This document shows, one piece after another, positions 10,000-20,171 of a stretch of DNA of 64,000 bases (its first letter is position 1; each line of letters opens with the position of its first letter). The stretch is from Acanthosepion lycidas (taxonomy: Eukaryota; Mollusca; Cephalopoda; Sepiida; Sepiidae). The translations under genes and the position numbers were made by a program. The stretch is from positions 22,788,565 through 22,852,564 of the forward strand of contig OZ010573.1 of assembly GCA_963932145.1 (NCBI GenBank), read 5' to 3'. The notes under the pieces were generated by a model, which saw only the letters and a program-made list of their open reading frames with translations, made no database searches and was not told where the DNA came from.

Positions 10000-11341
10000 T
10001 TATTTTGCGTATTCAGATTTTGAGTCATAATCTTATCAGACGTTATAATCATAACATTGCACCAACTTTAAATTTAAAATGTAACTAGATCAACCATAAA
10101 CTAGTTGGGTTTCTTTTAAAAGCAGTTCTTGAGACAAAAGTATGAGGCAACAATATTATCAATTTTATTATAAATTACACATTTTACCGTGTATTTAAAG
10201 ACGGGATAAAGAAAATGTATTGTTCCACTGGCCTTCAAAGTTAACATATTGCTTGAAATCTGGGCGTAATAGCTTAAAACTGTTTCAAAACTTTTTCAAA
10301 ACTTTTTCAAAATAATAGCTAATTTGTTTTATTATTAAAATACACCTTTAAATGCCAAATCTAAATGCGTCGTCAGTGTTGTTACTTCCATGTCACTAGA
10401 AGTTTCGGGTCTAAATAAACAACAGACTTCTTCGATGGGCGACCCGACCGAATATGATCAGTATTCGGCCCGCACCTAAAACAAAATCTGCCACGAGCTT
10501 TAGGACGTGCATTATATAAGTTGCCCCAGTAAACAACAACCAATCAAGACTTCACTTGGGCTATTCGAAGTTATAAATTAGGTATGCATGGTTGTATTGA
10601 TCTTCCTACATGCGGCCAAGATAGGGTGTTTTTTGGAAGAATAGAAGAAAAACCTCCCCTTTTAACTTCTATAAAATAACTTATTTGTTTGTTTTTTTCT
10701 TTTTCTTTTTATTCTTATTTTCTTTTCTTTTCTAAACTACACTTAATAAAATTTACAATAGAGTGATTAAAATGACAGACTATTTACAACTTTAAAAACT
10801 AAGAGAAAAATATTTAACAAAAATCGCTTAAAAATAAATTAATCAAACTATTTACATGTTAAATACTAGTTAAAAGAAAAAAAAAACACGTGTAAATTTT
10901 AGATAAGATAAGTTACCCCCGCCCCCCACCCCAAATTATCCTTACCGGAAGGAATTCGTTTAAAAACTAAGAGAAATAACATAACTAAAAGTCATCAAAA
11001 TAAATGATCAAGATATTTACATGTCGAATAATAGTTAAAAGAAAAAATAGCTTGTAAATTTAGCTAAAAATAAGTGGCTCCTAAAAAAAAAAAATATCCA
11101 TGAAGGAAACCGAAAAAAAATTAAAAATTCCATTTCAAGAAAAGGAAAGATTACTTGTAAGAATGTTTTTGTAATAAAATAAGTCTACTCGGAAGACCAG
11201 TAAGATGCAAAAATAAAGTCATTGCATATGAGACTGAATGTAAATCGAGAAGATTGATTCCCGCAAGTTTCTCATCATCTATATACACAAATTTCACATA
11301 CATATATACTAATCAGTCTTAAAAGTATTTAGTGATGGCAT
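10000..11341. other. LINE-proximal non-coding region with ~120-bp tandem duplication
   Basis: Segments 10787-10905 and 10960-11078 are diverged direct repeats sharing TTTAAAAACTAAGAGAAA, ATTTACATGT and AGTTAAAAGAAAAAA. The rest is T-rich or anonymous. The part nearest 11342 may be 3' UTR of the minus-strand LINE, but no boundary is visible. Confidence 0.5.
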
Positions 11342-12349
11342 TTATGACGTATGTACATCTGCATTAGGAACGTTCTTATTTTGTGTAGTTTTGGGCCACT
11401 CATTAGCCCTATTTATCCACAACCACCTGGTGGCCTTTTCGACGGACTCCAGGATCATTTGAATTGCCCGCCTTCTCTTTTGTCCAGTTATCCATAGGCT
11501 AGTAAGGGCTCGTATCATTGACTGTCCGGCGAACCCCCTACAGCCGATCTCGACGGGGAAACAATGATTGTGCCATCCTTTAGTTCTGCAATCATTTAAG
11601 AGTCCTTCATATTTACTGTACTTTCTCTCAAATGCCTCTTGCATATGCTCCTCCCATGGGACAGTTAACTCCAGCAAAATAATCTGTTTTGTGGCGTCCG
11701 AATAAACCATTATGTCTGGACGGAGTTTGGAAGACGATATATGTGTTGGGAATTTCAATTGTTTCCCGAGATCGACTCGCATCTGCCAATCCGACGCGGA
11801 CGATAACAGTGAATGGGATCCTGCAACCTTCTTACTCGGCTTTGCACCTTCTTTAACGAAATGGATAGCTCTTCTTTCTGGGATGAGTTTATTGCTCTGC
11901 AAAGCCTCAGCAATAATGAGTGCTATCGCCTCTAAAACCTTGTCATGAGGCCACCGATAGCGCCCGTCTGTCAGAGCTATTATGCACCCGCTTAATATGT
12001 GTTGCAGTGATCCCCTCCCCGAACGCAAGGAGCACTTTGGTGAATCTATTTTTCCCCATAGGTGTAGGTTGGCCGCGCTTGGTAATACGTCGTACATCAT
12101 CTAAACCAGGAATCTAGATCGGCTGAAGTCGGTATTCCAAAGATCTGACCACGATACTTTCCGCCGATCTATGCCATCCCACGCGCCCTGCTGGCTATAA
12201 CCTGCCATTTTTGTCATCTGCTTTTCCTCCATCCCTGCTCTTACTTCGTCCTGTATCAGGTGTTGACGCTCGTTCACGGTGCTTTTTCCGAATTTGTAGG
12301 AGGGAATCAACCCCAGGCCTGCACTGCCCTGTGCGACTGAACCCATTAT
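11342..12349 (-). pseudogene. LINE C-terminal zinc motif and restriction-like endonuclease
   Basis: Segment GSVAQGSAGLG...WDGIDRRKVSWSDLW resumes the LINE protein on the far side of the insertion. After a TAG at 12101-12103, YDVLPSAANLHLWGKI leads to a CCHC-like motif, CSLRSGRGSLQHILSGC, in which the expected second Cys is Arg. RYRWPHDKVLEAIA follows. The nuclease core is KLRPDIMVYSD then QIILLELTVPWEE, the PD...(D/E)xK-type arrangement, followed by ERKYSKYEGLLNDC. The second-strand nicking nuclease therefore looks nearly complete (about 250 residues from the stop to 11342). It presumably acted with the RT in target-primed reverse transcription. Confidence 0.8.
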
Positions 12350-13992
12350 TGTGTGACGTCGTCCCCTGGTCGCAGCGCCAACCGTGTCGTTTTATCCCAG
12401 TCTACCACGGCACCAACTGTGACGTCCTACTTTGATTCCCAGTCTGCCTACCCACGTTGTGATTTGATCTAGGTAGAGGAAATCAATCAGTCATCGAGGC
12501 CGTACTGCAAACCGAGTCCAACGGGGGTGATACCACAAAAATACGCATAAAAGGCAATAAAATGAAAACTCAAAAGTTCAAAGTATCAAAGAAAAAGGTA
12601 ACAAACTTTATGTCTAGTTGTTCGTTACATAGGACTGCATCTATCTCCCGACCCGTTCTATGGATTGTGACACGTCGTTTTCCGCTAGGCAAGTTTTAAC
12701 ACTTCAAGTCGTCTGCTCTCCAAGAAGTTGGTGTTTCGGTGGGTCTTTGGACGAAAGTCAAAAGAAAAACTTATTTCGGTGATCTGGATCTAAGTCGCTC
12801 TTCAAAATAATTGTTCTTGGTTTGAAGATGTGGGTCCGGAAAATGTGCGAATCTTGGTCAGCTATCTGCGAGGCTTGCCTCAACCGGCGACTGACTCTGG
12901 GAACTGCTGGGTCTCGACTCATTTCTGCTCGTTGTGGCTTCGTTTATATGGGCGCCGACCAAAACCGGGGTGAGTTTGTCGGAGCCGGGGGGTTACTCGA
13001 TAATTCTAAATACATAACCACCTCTCTGGTTAGGAATTTCCACCTTTTTCCATTTTTGGGAACCTTTCCTCACTCCCACCTTCTCATCATACTTCAGAGG
13101 GGCGTGAACTGCCCTCCCCACATCTTCGTGGCAACCTCTCTTACTCATCCTCCAGATGGGCGGCAACAGCCTCCCTCGTGCATCATGTGATCACCACTCG
13201 ACCAATGATGTCTTAGTCGGGCGTGGACAAATCTGCGGCTTTGTTTCAGGAAAAAAAAATATCTTGCTTAAAAAAAAAAATTATCTCTTCTACTTCCCCT
13301 TTCTTCCCCTTTCTTCCCCTTAATGGTTTATCATTTCTCCAGCCGCGAACGGGACAATATGACAATGGTGGTCATAACTCTTGTTCTATACGTGGTTTAC
13401 GTCAGGTATTTTATCGCTAATTATCAGAATGTGTGGTCTTCCTGACATAGTCTCAAAAAGGAACATCTCCAAAGTTCCAGTCCGTCTGTCGCCTCGAAGA
13501 AAGAAAGAAAACACATTCATTTCCTTCGCTACAAATTCCTGATAACAAAATTTTATTATCGCAGGCCAAGGATGCTCGTGGGTGTTTTTTTTTAATTTTT
13601 CATATCTGTCCAAGTTCTTTTAGTTGTCTGTTTTTCGTCACTTAACGAAATAACATTTTCATTTGAATTTTCTTTTCTCTCTCTTTGGCCAGCCGGCCTG
13701 TAGTTGATAATAAGATGACTTCCCGTACCAATAGTTTGTTTTCATATCTTTAGATAACACAGCCGATGCCAAAACATATCTGATCCTTTCCTTCTTTCCC
13801 TTTCTTTTTACTCAGAATTTCCCTGTCATTGTAATGACACTTTTTCGCCATTTGTTACTTATCAAAATATCCTTTTATCCATTGTCTCTTAGCCGTGTGT
13901 GTGTTCTTGCTTATCACTCACGATTCGGTTCTTAGCCTCTCCTTTCCTTCTTTCCTTTCTTTTCCCTTTCTGCCTCGTTAAATGGTGCCACA
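12350..13992 (-). mobile_element. 1.64-kb LTR-like insertion nested in the LINE
   Basis: The LINE frame breaks off at 13993 and resumes at 12349. On the minus strand the inserted DNA begins TGTGGCACC and ends GTCACACA, the canonical TGT...ACA of LTRs. It is flanked by a 4-base near-duplication (ACAA at 13993-13996, ATAA at 12346-12349). Inside, near its 3' end, are TTGGTGCCGTGGT and TTGGCGCTGCGACCAGG, which resemble the TGG-starting primer-binding and leader region of gypsy-like elements. No pol coding is seen. It may be a long solo LTR, or an LTR plus leader. Confidence 0.55.
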
Positions 13993-14392
13993 TTGTTTTT
14001 ACCCTCAGATTCCCTTCTGTGATAGCTAGTTTCTTAGTAACACTCCATTTTCTGTCAGTCTTGATCTCAATTCCCTCGCCTGATACTTTGGGATCTCTGG
14101 AGTTTCTATAATGGTAGCTTTCCCTTGTCCGTGAAACCATGAACTCCTCAACTAGTCCTCTGAATGGCAGCTGGGTGGCATTGGATGATCCATATAATGC
14201 TGCGCTACTTAAGCACCGAGGTAATCCTAACCATCTGCGGAGGAAACTGCTAGCTCTCCTCTCTAACGTCTCCACAGTCGAGATGGAAACGCAATATGTC
14301 AGGAGTGGCCATAATGCTCGTGGAAGCACACAGTGATGGTATAGCCAGGCTTTGAAACGCCCTGGCAATCCCGATTTATCTATTTTCGCCAA
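13993..14392 (-). pseudogene. LINE thumb/linker segment, cut by the LTR-like insertion
   Basis: The reading frame continues LAKIDKSGLPGRFKAWLYHH, LPRALWPLLTYCVS, RRWLGLPRCLSSAALYG, LVEEFMVSRTRES and KWSVTKKLAITEGNLRVKT, the usual post-RT linker of this LINE type. It stops at 13993, where the inserted element begins. Beyond that point the same frame continues only into inserted DNA (WHHLTRQKG...), so those residues are not LINE sequence. Confidence 0.75.
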
Positions 14393-15430
14393 TCACGAGT
14401 CAAAATCAGTACGTATAGCTTCGATAGCGTGTGTGTCCTTCAGAGCATTACAAAAGGATTTACCTAGACTTTTAACAGGCTTATCGGCCAACGTCAGGAT
14501 GGCTCTCCCTTCTATTGCGAAATAGTGTTTTACCACTCGGCCCTTTTTTATTACCACTGATCTACATTTTTTTGGCTTGAAATTCATTCTTGCCCACTCA
14601 ATCAGTCTCTCTAAACCGCGTAATAGCCATCTACAGCCTGTAACAGAATGTGTGGTGACTGTAAAATCATCCATGTAAGCCCGGATGGGTGGTTGCCTAA
14701 CTCCGGTATTCGAAACGGGGCCACGGCATTCCACCTCAGCGGACTTCACGAGCATGTTCATCGCGAGAGCAAAAAGCGTGGCTGACAATGTACAGCCTGT
14801 AATAATTCTTCTCTAGAGTCTATGCCAGTCTGAAGAAACCAAACCGGATGCAACTCTTAGATGGAATTGTCTGTAGTAATCTAGGATAAGCTCGCGGATG
14901 CTACTTGGGACGTAATGTCTAACTAAAGCTTCTTCCACAAGTTTATGCGGTATGGACCCATAAGCATTAGCCAAGTCCAACCACGCAACAGCCAGGTTTC
15001 CTTTATTCCTCCTTGCATCCCTTATTAATTGCGACAAAACTCCTATATGCTCAACGCAGCCAGGCATGCCAGAGATTCCGCCTTTTTGTACCGCTGTATC
15101 TATAAAGCTATTTTTTAGCAAGAAAGCTGATAGCCATCGGGAAATAAGACTAAAAAATATTTTGCTTTCTGTACTCAGTAATGAGATACATCGAAACTGC
15201 TCGATATTTTCTGAGTTCTCTTCTTTTGGGATCCAAACACCTTCTGCGTATCGCCATTGTTCTGCAACTTTACCTCGCTGCCAAATTACTTTAATGATCT
15301 TCCATAATTTCATGAGAAGACCGGGGCAACGCTTGTACACGGAGTAAGGCACGCCACTCGGACCTGGCGACGAAGCTGATCTAGCTGCCATTACTATCTG
15401 TTTGACCTCACTTGGCACCCTCGTGTCAAA
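14393..15430 (-). pseudogene. LINE reverse transcriptase core
   Basis: RT blocks appear in order. SSPGPSGVPYSVYKRCPGLL and IEQFRCISLLSTESKIFFSL are the early fingers/palm blocks. LAVAWLDLANAYGSIPHKLV carries the first catalytic Asp (LDLANAYGS), and IITGCTLSATLFALAMNM is the block before the active loop. AYMDDF carries the paired catalytic Asp residues. KPKKCRSVVIKKGRV follows in the palm/thumb. A TAG at 14813-14815 and a TGA at 14393-14395 are single-base nonsense changes in otherwise continuous sequence. Both catalytic Asp sites persist, so decay is recent relative to the protein. Confidence 0.85.
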
Positions 15431-15999
15431 CTCAACTTCTGGGGTTTGGGTTTAATGAGGCGATCATTAAATCCTAATTCCTCATCTCTTCTTGGGTCCC
15501 TATAAGAGCTCTTAAAAAAGGAATCCACCCTATCTTTTGGGCATGCTAATCTGCCGCTCCTCTTATCTCCCAGGAGTCTTCTGGCGAAACGAAACGGGTC
15601 AGAGATAAACGAAGCCCTCTTCCTGGCCCGCTCTTTCCTACGACGACGATGTTCTCCTGCCCTTCGCAGGTTTTTCAGTTTCTGTCTTAAAATATTTCTC
15701 AGTTCCGAGAGAGATGGTCGCTCTTCTTCACTAGCGGCCTTAGATTGTTTTTTGAGGGATCTTAATTCCTGCCTTACTTCTCTTATCCTTCCTTCACGCC
15801 TATTCTGAGTGTAGATTTTATTTCTCGTTTTATCAATGTTACCTGCAGACGTGCCTTGGATTATAATGCATACGTCTTCATCAAAATCGCGCCATGATTT
15901 CTTGTTGCTTGCTGGGGGCCATTTAATCCGCTTAGAGACTACTCTGTCCGGCAAGGTCTGAGTCGAGATTATTTGTTTCTTCCTCGCATTTATTTTCAC
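15430..15999 (-). pseudogene. LINE N-terminal basic region
   Basis: About 190 residues precede the RT domain. They are rich in Lys/Arg (for example KNLRRAGEHRRRRKERARKR), with a preceding segment WRDFDEDVCIIIQGTSAG and then FISDPFRFARRLLGDKRSGR just before the RT. This layout is the region between N-terminal DNA-binding motifs and the RT in R2/NeSL-like elements. No zinc finger is seen upstream, so the copy is probably 5' truncated. A frameshift between KPKP and the RT start near 15430 separates it from the next segment. Confidence 0.7.
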
Positions 16000-16031
16000 A
16001 TACGTAACGACAGCAAATCAGCGTATATCGA

Positions 16032-16111
16032 TTATGTTGGTGCAAAAATAATGTCGTTTTCTCACATAGTAACATATGTGAGAAAACGACATTATTTTTG
16101 CACCAACATAA
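16032..16111. mobile_element. 80-bp mariner MITE, copy 2
   Basis: A palindrome of exactly 80 bp with TTATGTTGGTGCAAAAATAA termini and an internal CGTTTTCTCACAT core matching copy 1 at 7287, except that the loop is inverted (TAGTAACATA against TATGTTACTA). An inverted loop is expected when a palindrome is integrated in the other orientation. Confidence 0.9.
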
Positions 16112-16291
16112 TATTTATTTATTTGCCAATTGACACATGTAGCCTCTTCACCCTTCAAGTAATTGTTTATAAAAAAAAAGTTCTAATATACTGTAGTCAA
16201 TTTTAGAAATATATTTTTTGTTATGCATTTTTAAATTTATTTAATAATGTTGTTATAATATATTCTGAATTTTTATTGTTTTTCACATGTA

Positions 16292-16370
16292 TTAGGTTGG
16301 TGCAAAAATAATGACGGTTTTTGACGTATTTTTAACGTCAAAAACCGTCATTATTTTTGCACCAAACTAA
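16292..16370. mobile_element. 79-bp mariner MITE, copy 3 (variant core)
   Basis: Termini TTAGGTTGGTGCAAAAATAA match the other copies, but the core is GACGGTTTTTGACGT, closer to the CGGTTTTTGCC core of vertebrate MADE1. This indicates at least two subfamilies in one genome. The right end carries a C-to-A change and a single-base loss. Confidence 0.9.
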
Positions 16371-16733
16371 TATTATAGTTGTAATATAATATGCAAGTGT
16401 TTGTTTGTATATGCGGATTGATATAAGAATGTGTTTCGAAAACAAATACTGAATTTCTTATTAAAAATGCCGTAAAACAGAAAAATGATACTATATCAAA
16501 AAGCCCTTGAATAATTTTAATGAAATTTGGCACTGCACTCCGTAGGTGTTCATGGTATAATATGACCCTAAATGACCCTAATATGTCGTTTAAGCTGTAT
16601 TTTGGGAATAGACATACATACACATATACATACATACAAGATCAGAGTTTTAGTAATGTACAGATTAGCGCTTCCTTAATGGCCAAGCAACTGTTCGCTG
16701 CAAAGGCAATTTCAAAATTAAATAAAATCTTCC

Positions 16734-16736
<3 letters not shown>

Positions 16737-16774
<38 letters not shown>
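16737..16774. repeat. (TA)n microsatellite
   Basis: TA dinucleotides ending at TAATAATT. Confidence 0.95.
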
Positions 16775-16777
<3 letters not shown>

Positions 16778-16794
16778 ATTACTTTCCATGTTCA

Positions 16795-16844
16795 GAAAAT
16801 TTCCATGTTTCAGAACTGAAACTAGATTTATAAATTTAGTAGAA

Positions 16845-16845
<1 letters not shown>
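16795..16845 (+). repeat. ~48-bp direct repeat next to (TA)n, copy 1
   Basis: GAAAATTTCCATGTTTCAGA then ACTGAAACTAGATTTATAAA recurs at 17301-17346 with few changes. Both copies adjoin a (TA)n array, suggesting duplicated repeat units that carry their microsatellite along. Confidence 0.7.

Positions 16846-16848
<3 letters not shown>

Positions 16849-16917
<69 letters not shown>
16849..16917. repeat. (TA)n microsatellite
   Basis: About 34 uninterrupted TA units. Confidence 0.95.
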
Positions 16918-16918
<1 letters not shown>

Positions 16919-17219
16919 CCAAGTATATAATTGGTGTATACGGAATGAATCGTATTTTAAAGATCTGGATAGCTATTATAACATGACTTCGTTGTCAGCC
17001 TTTTTGAATTTTCCTATAGTTGTATTTTGATTGATTATTTTAGCTTTTGTAACAACATTTTCCCCTTGCGAAGGATTGTTAATTAATTTGAATCTTTTAA
17101 AACCATTTGTTTTGCATTCAACATCATCACTTGATAAAACACCGGAAGTGTTGAAACAAAATGGCTATTTTTGTAGTGATTTTATAACATGTTTATGTTA
17201 TAATTTTTTTTTAAATAAA

Positions 17220-17223
<4 letters not shown>

Positions 17224-17255
<32 letters not shown>
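17224..17255. repeat. (TA)n microsatellite
   Basis: About 16 TA units between T/A-rich flanks. Confidence 0.95.
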
Positions 17256-17260
<5 letters not shown>

Positions 17261-17300
17261 TATTTTCTTTTTAAAAATATGATTCCATCGCGACACTGAA

Positions 17301-17346
17301 AATTTCCATTTTTCAAAACTGAAACTAAATTTATAAATTTAATAAT
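17301..17346 (+). repeat. ~48-bp direct repeat next to (TA)n, copy 2
   Basis: GAAAATTTCCATTTTTCAAA then ACTGAAACTAAATTTATAAA; see copy 1 at 16795. The following 500 bases to 17856 show no recognised coding remnant. Confidence 0.65.
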
Positions 17347-17849
17347 AAAAATTAAACTTAAAATCCATAGTCTCGTTCCATTGTCAAGCAATGTTAGGAA
17401 TAAACTTTCAAAAAAATTTACTTAATTTATAAGCGCTGACAACATTGATATGCTGAGTTGTTAAGGTTAAGCAAAATCTATTTTAATTTAGGGGTGGCTG
17501 GGTTTTAATTTCCCTTACAGTTTATGTATCCAATATATGTTACTTACAAAGTCATGTTAAGTTTATGTGGGGGTCGGGTTGTCTGCAAACTAACGTATAC
17601 TTTCGTTATTCAGTGAGTCGTCTGGGTTTTCAATAATAAAACAATTTTTCGGCATTTTTATTCCTCCGCTTAATTCATATTTTTCTGCCGAAAGATTTTC
17701 TAAAAGGGTCATTTAAATATGTGCAAGACATATTATTAATATTTAAATTTTATTAATTTTGCTTTATATATTTTGTATCGAACATTATTTTTTTAAAATA
17801 AAAATAACTGCTAAGAGCACCGGATTATAAATTGTACTGTTCTTTCTTA

Positions 17850-17856
<7 letters not shown>

Positions 17857-17928
<72 letters not shown>
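17857..17928. repeat. (TA)n microsatellite
   Basis: About 36 TA units, 42 bases outside the gypsy 3' LTR. Confidence 0.95.
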
Positions 17929-17931
<3 letters not shown>

Positions 17932-17970
17932 GATAATTATAGTAATATCTTGTAATTATTTTAAGCAGTT

Positions 17971-18160
17971 TGTTATAACACGCTTCGTAGCGCTTATAAT
18001 TAATGCTACAGTAGCTTCGGCGACTTGTCGTAACGCCTGGATTATTTAGTCTGAAGACTGACTCCAAACAGCTTCTTTTTCTTACCTCCGACCTGGAGCT
18101 CTTTATTTATAGTTATGGACTAGTTTATATAGTTACTAGGAGCGTACTAGTTACTCAACA
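17971..18160 (-). repeat. Gypsy 3' LTR (190 bp)
   Basis: On the minus strand it begins TGTTGAGTAACTAG and ends GCGTGTTATAACA (TGT...ACA). A TATA-like ATAACTATAAATAAAGAGC lies in the middle, combining TATA and AATAAA signals. It matches 22377-22534. Confidence 0.85.
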
Positions 18161-18376
18161 ACATCTCCATTTTTGAGATCAACAATTTTTTATAAATAGT
18201 TTATGGTTTATTATTAGTAGTATCTCCCCCTACTCTTTCTGCATGAGTTCGCCAACGTACTTGAATTTTAGCGTTTCCGTCTCAGATCCACTTCCAGTTC
18301 TTCAGTACGCTTTCTTTTTCTTGAACGTGTCCTTGTAGGTCCCACGACTTGTTGTGGTCCTGGCACATCGAAAACA

Positions 18377-18580
18377 TCATATAGCATTTTTTATTAGTTC
18401 TTTCAATGTTTCAGGTCTCTCATCGATGAACCTTTTCTTCAGCTGATCATGGTGCCTTTTATGTTCAAATCTTTTCTCTTTTACCATGTAAATCAACTTC
18501 CTGATTCTTACTGATATTATGTCGTCTTCCCACATTTCTTTGCTAGCCTTACATGCCCTAAAGAGCCCTTTAATCACCAA
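18377..18580 (-). pseudogene. Gypsy integrase C-terminal domain fragment
   Basis: About 60 residues with the pattern GLFRACKASKEMWEDDIIS then VRIRKLIYMVKEKRFEHKRH and HDQLKKR. These match the post-core small beta-barrel region of gypsy integrases (W-x-x-G...V-x-(V/I)...R-H-x-x-Q-(L/M)). The hydrophobic, Lys/Arg-rich pattern suggests nucleic-acid binding. It is separated from the integrase core by a stop-containing stretch. Confidence 0.65.
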
Positions 18581-18663
18581 CCTTGAAATTTTTAGTGTCG
18601 TTTTTGTTATCCATTCGTGTTTTTCGACTTGGTAATAACTTGTCGAACACTGATTTTACTATT

Positions 18664-19339
18664 CTAGCAAACAGTAATTCCGCTTGATGGTATATTGGGG
18701 TTAGGTGTTACACGGTAAACTGTCAAAAAATTTTGAAGTGCTTCCTCATTTACTTTCTCAAGACTTGCTTTCTTCAGCACTCTCCTGAACGTCCCCCACA
18801 AACCATTCCGCGTGTCCGTTCGACCTTGAGTGATACGGCGGGGTCGTAATATGTTCAATGGAGAACATCTTAGAAAAGTCTTCGAATTCTTTACCTGTGA
18901 ATTACGTTCTTGTATCAGAGATTGGTATGCCATATTCACGCAAGAACTTCACTGTCACGGAAGATGTTCGATTTTACACTTATAAATTTTCGGCCATTTA
19001 GTGAAACTGTCGACTAGATAATGTGATCCACTCATGGGACCTGCAAAATCCATATAGTCTTGACCACAGCGTGTTTTTCTTTTTTCTTTTGGCCAAGGTT
19101 CTATCCTTGTAATAGGCAGTTTCTTTCACTATTTTTTCGATATCTTGGTCCATTCTGGTCCAGTATACGAAACTTCTCATCAGAGATTTCATTCTTGAAT
19201 TACCAGGATATCTGCTATGAAAATCCTTCAATATTCGCTTCTGTGACACACTAGGTATTACAACCCTTTGTCCGAAGATTACCACACCGCTATATAACAA
19301 GTAAGTGTTTGAATTTCGTTCTTTGTTACTTTCTTTCAA
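18664..19339 (-). pseudogene. Gypsy integrase: zinc-binding and catalytic core remnants
   Basis: The upstream part (19339 to 18998) has VVIPSVSQKRILKDFHSRYP, GNSRMKSLMRSFVYWTRMDQ and DIEKIVKETAYYKDR. This is the H-H-C-C zinc-binding region, with the terminal C-x-x-C lost (ETAYYKDR in place of the Cys pair). The next part (18939 to 18664) has NGLWGTFRRVLKKASLEKVN and EEALQNFLTVYRVTPNPN, the end of the DDE core where the catalytic Glu is expected near NGLAER-type sequence (here NGLWGT). The central core with the catalytic Asp residues is garbled. Confidence 0.75.
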
Positions 19340-19563
19340 TTGCTTTTTTGTTTTCTCAATAATGACGTCACTTTCCGCTTTTATTTTTATTTCTTCCGGG
19401 TTAACTGTTAACTCTCATACTACATTGCATAAAATGTGTTTTTTTCCATTTCGCTTTTTAGTGCTGCAATGACCGTGTCTTCAAATGGTTCCACATTTTT
19501 AGGTATTAATCTCGATAATCCATCTGCATACCTTAATTTTTTTAGACTGTTGGTACTCATAGT

Positions 19564-19848
19564 TTAATAAGTGTTGTAGTCTATTAGCTGTATGAGTAGA
19601 TGTACCTTTTTTGAACTATATATTGTTAATAAAGATCTGTTCTCTGTTTGCAACGTGAAATTTCTTCCATGAGTAAATTTATGAATTTTTTTCACAGCAA
19701 ATATAATTGCTGCAGTCTCTTTTTCTATCTGGCTGTAATTTTTCTCTGAAAGCGAGCATGAAGCATGAACAAAGGCATTCATTTTATTGCCATGGTATTT
19801 GTGTAAAATCACTGTTCCAATACCATACTCACTAGCATCTGATGTCAC
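19564..19848 (-). pseudogene. Gypsy RNase H fragment
   Basis: TSDASEYGIGTVILHKY carries the first catalytic Asp context (DASxxGxGAVL). SLSEKNYSQIEKETAAIIFA carries the catalytic Glu context (S..NYS..EKE.LAI), and FTHGRNFTLQTENRSLLTI the third acidic position (normally TDH, here TEN). The domain would remove RNA from the RNA-DNA hybrid. It runs out before the last motif. Confidence 0.8.
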
Positions 19849-20171
19849 TACAATTTCTGCTTTGGGATCGTAGTGTGCTAAGGATAAATCTGATGTAAAT
19901 CTTTTTTTATTATTATTTCATCAAACGTCTTTTAACAGTTATCATTCCAGTTTCACTTTATTCCTTTTTTTAAGAAGATCAAATTATGAATATCATGTAC
20001 ATATATTTGATAATAATTAGCTAGTCTTAGAAAAGCTTGTAATGTCATCACGTTTGTTAGTGGAGGCATATTTTTAATTGCACTTACCCTCGAGGGATCT
20101 GGTTGACGACCAATTTTATCAATAATTTCACCAAGGTTATTTAATTTTCAGCAAAAAATTCGCATTTTTCT

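Larger units (their letters stand above)
11342..15999 (-). mobile_element. LINE with RT and restriction-like endonuclease (R2/NeSL-like)
   Basis: A long minus-strand non-LTR retrotransposon runs in the order basic N-terminal region, reverse transcriptase, thumb/linker, zinc-knuckle-like motif and C-terminal restriction-like endonuclease. A C-terminal PD-(D/E)XK nuclease after the RT is the hallmark of the R2/NeSL/CRE-type clades, in contrast to the N-terminal AP endonuclease of CR1 and RTE elements. The copy is dead: a frameshift near 15430, stops at 14813, 14393 and 12101, and a 1.64-kb LTR-like insertion at 12350-13992. Upstream of 15999 lies a palindromic MITE at 16032, so the 5' end is close or truncated. 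The exact clade cannot be fixed by eye. Confidence 0.8.

Noticed and set aside
11712-12435. Plus-strand open frames opposite the LINE endonuclease
   Set aside because: Shadows of the minus-strand coding sequence, where recognisable motifs lie.
15066-15347. Plus-strand open frame opposite the LINE RT
   Set aside because: Shadow frame; RT motifs are on the minus strand.
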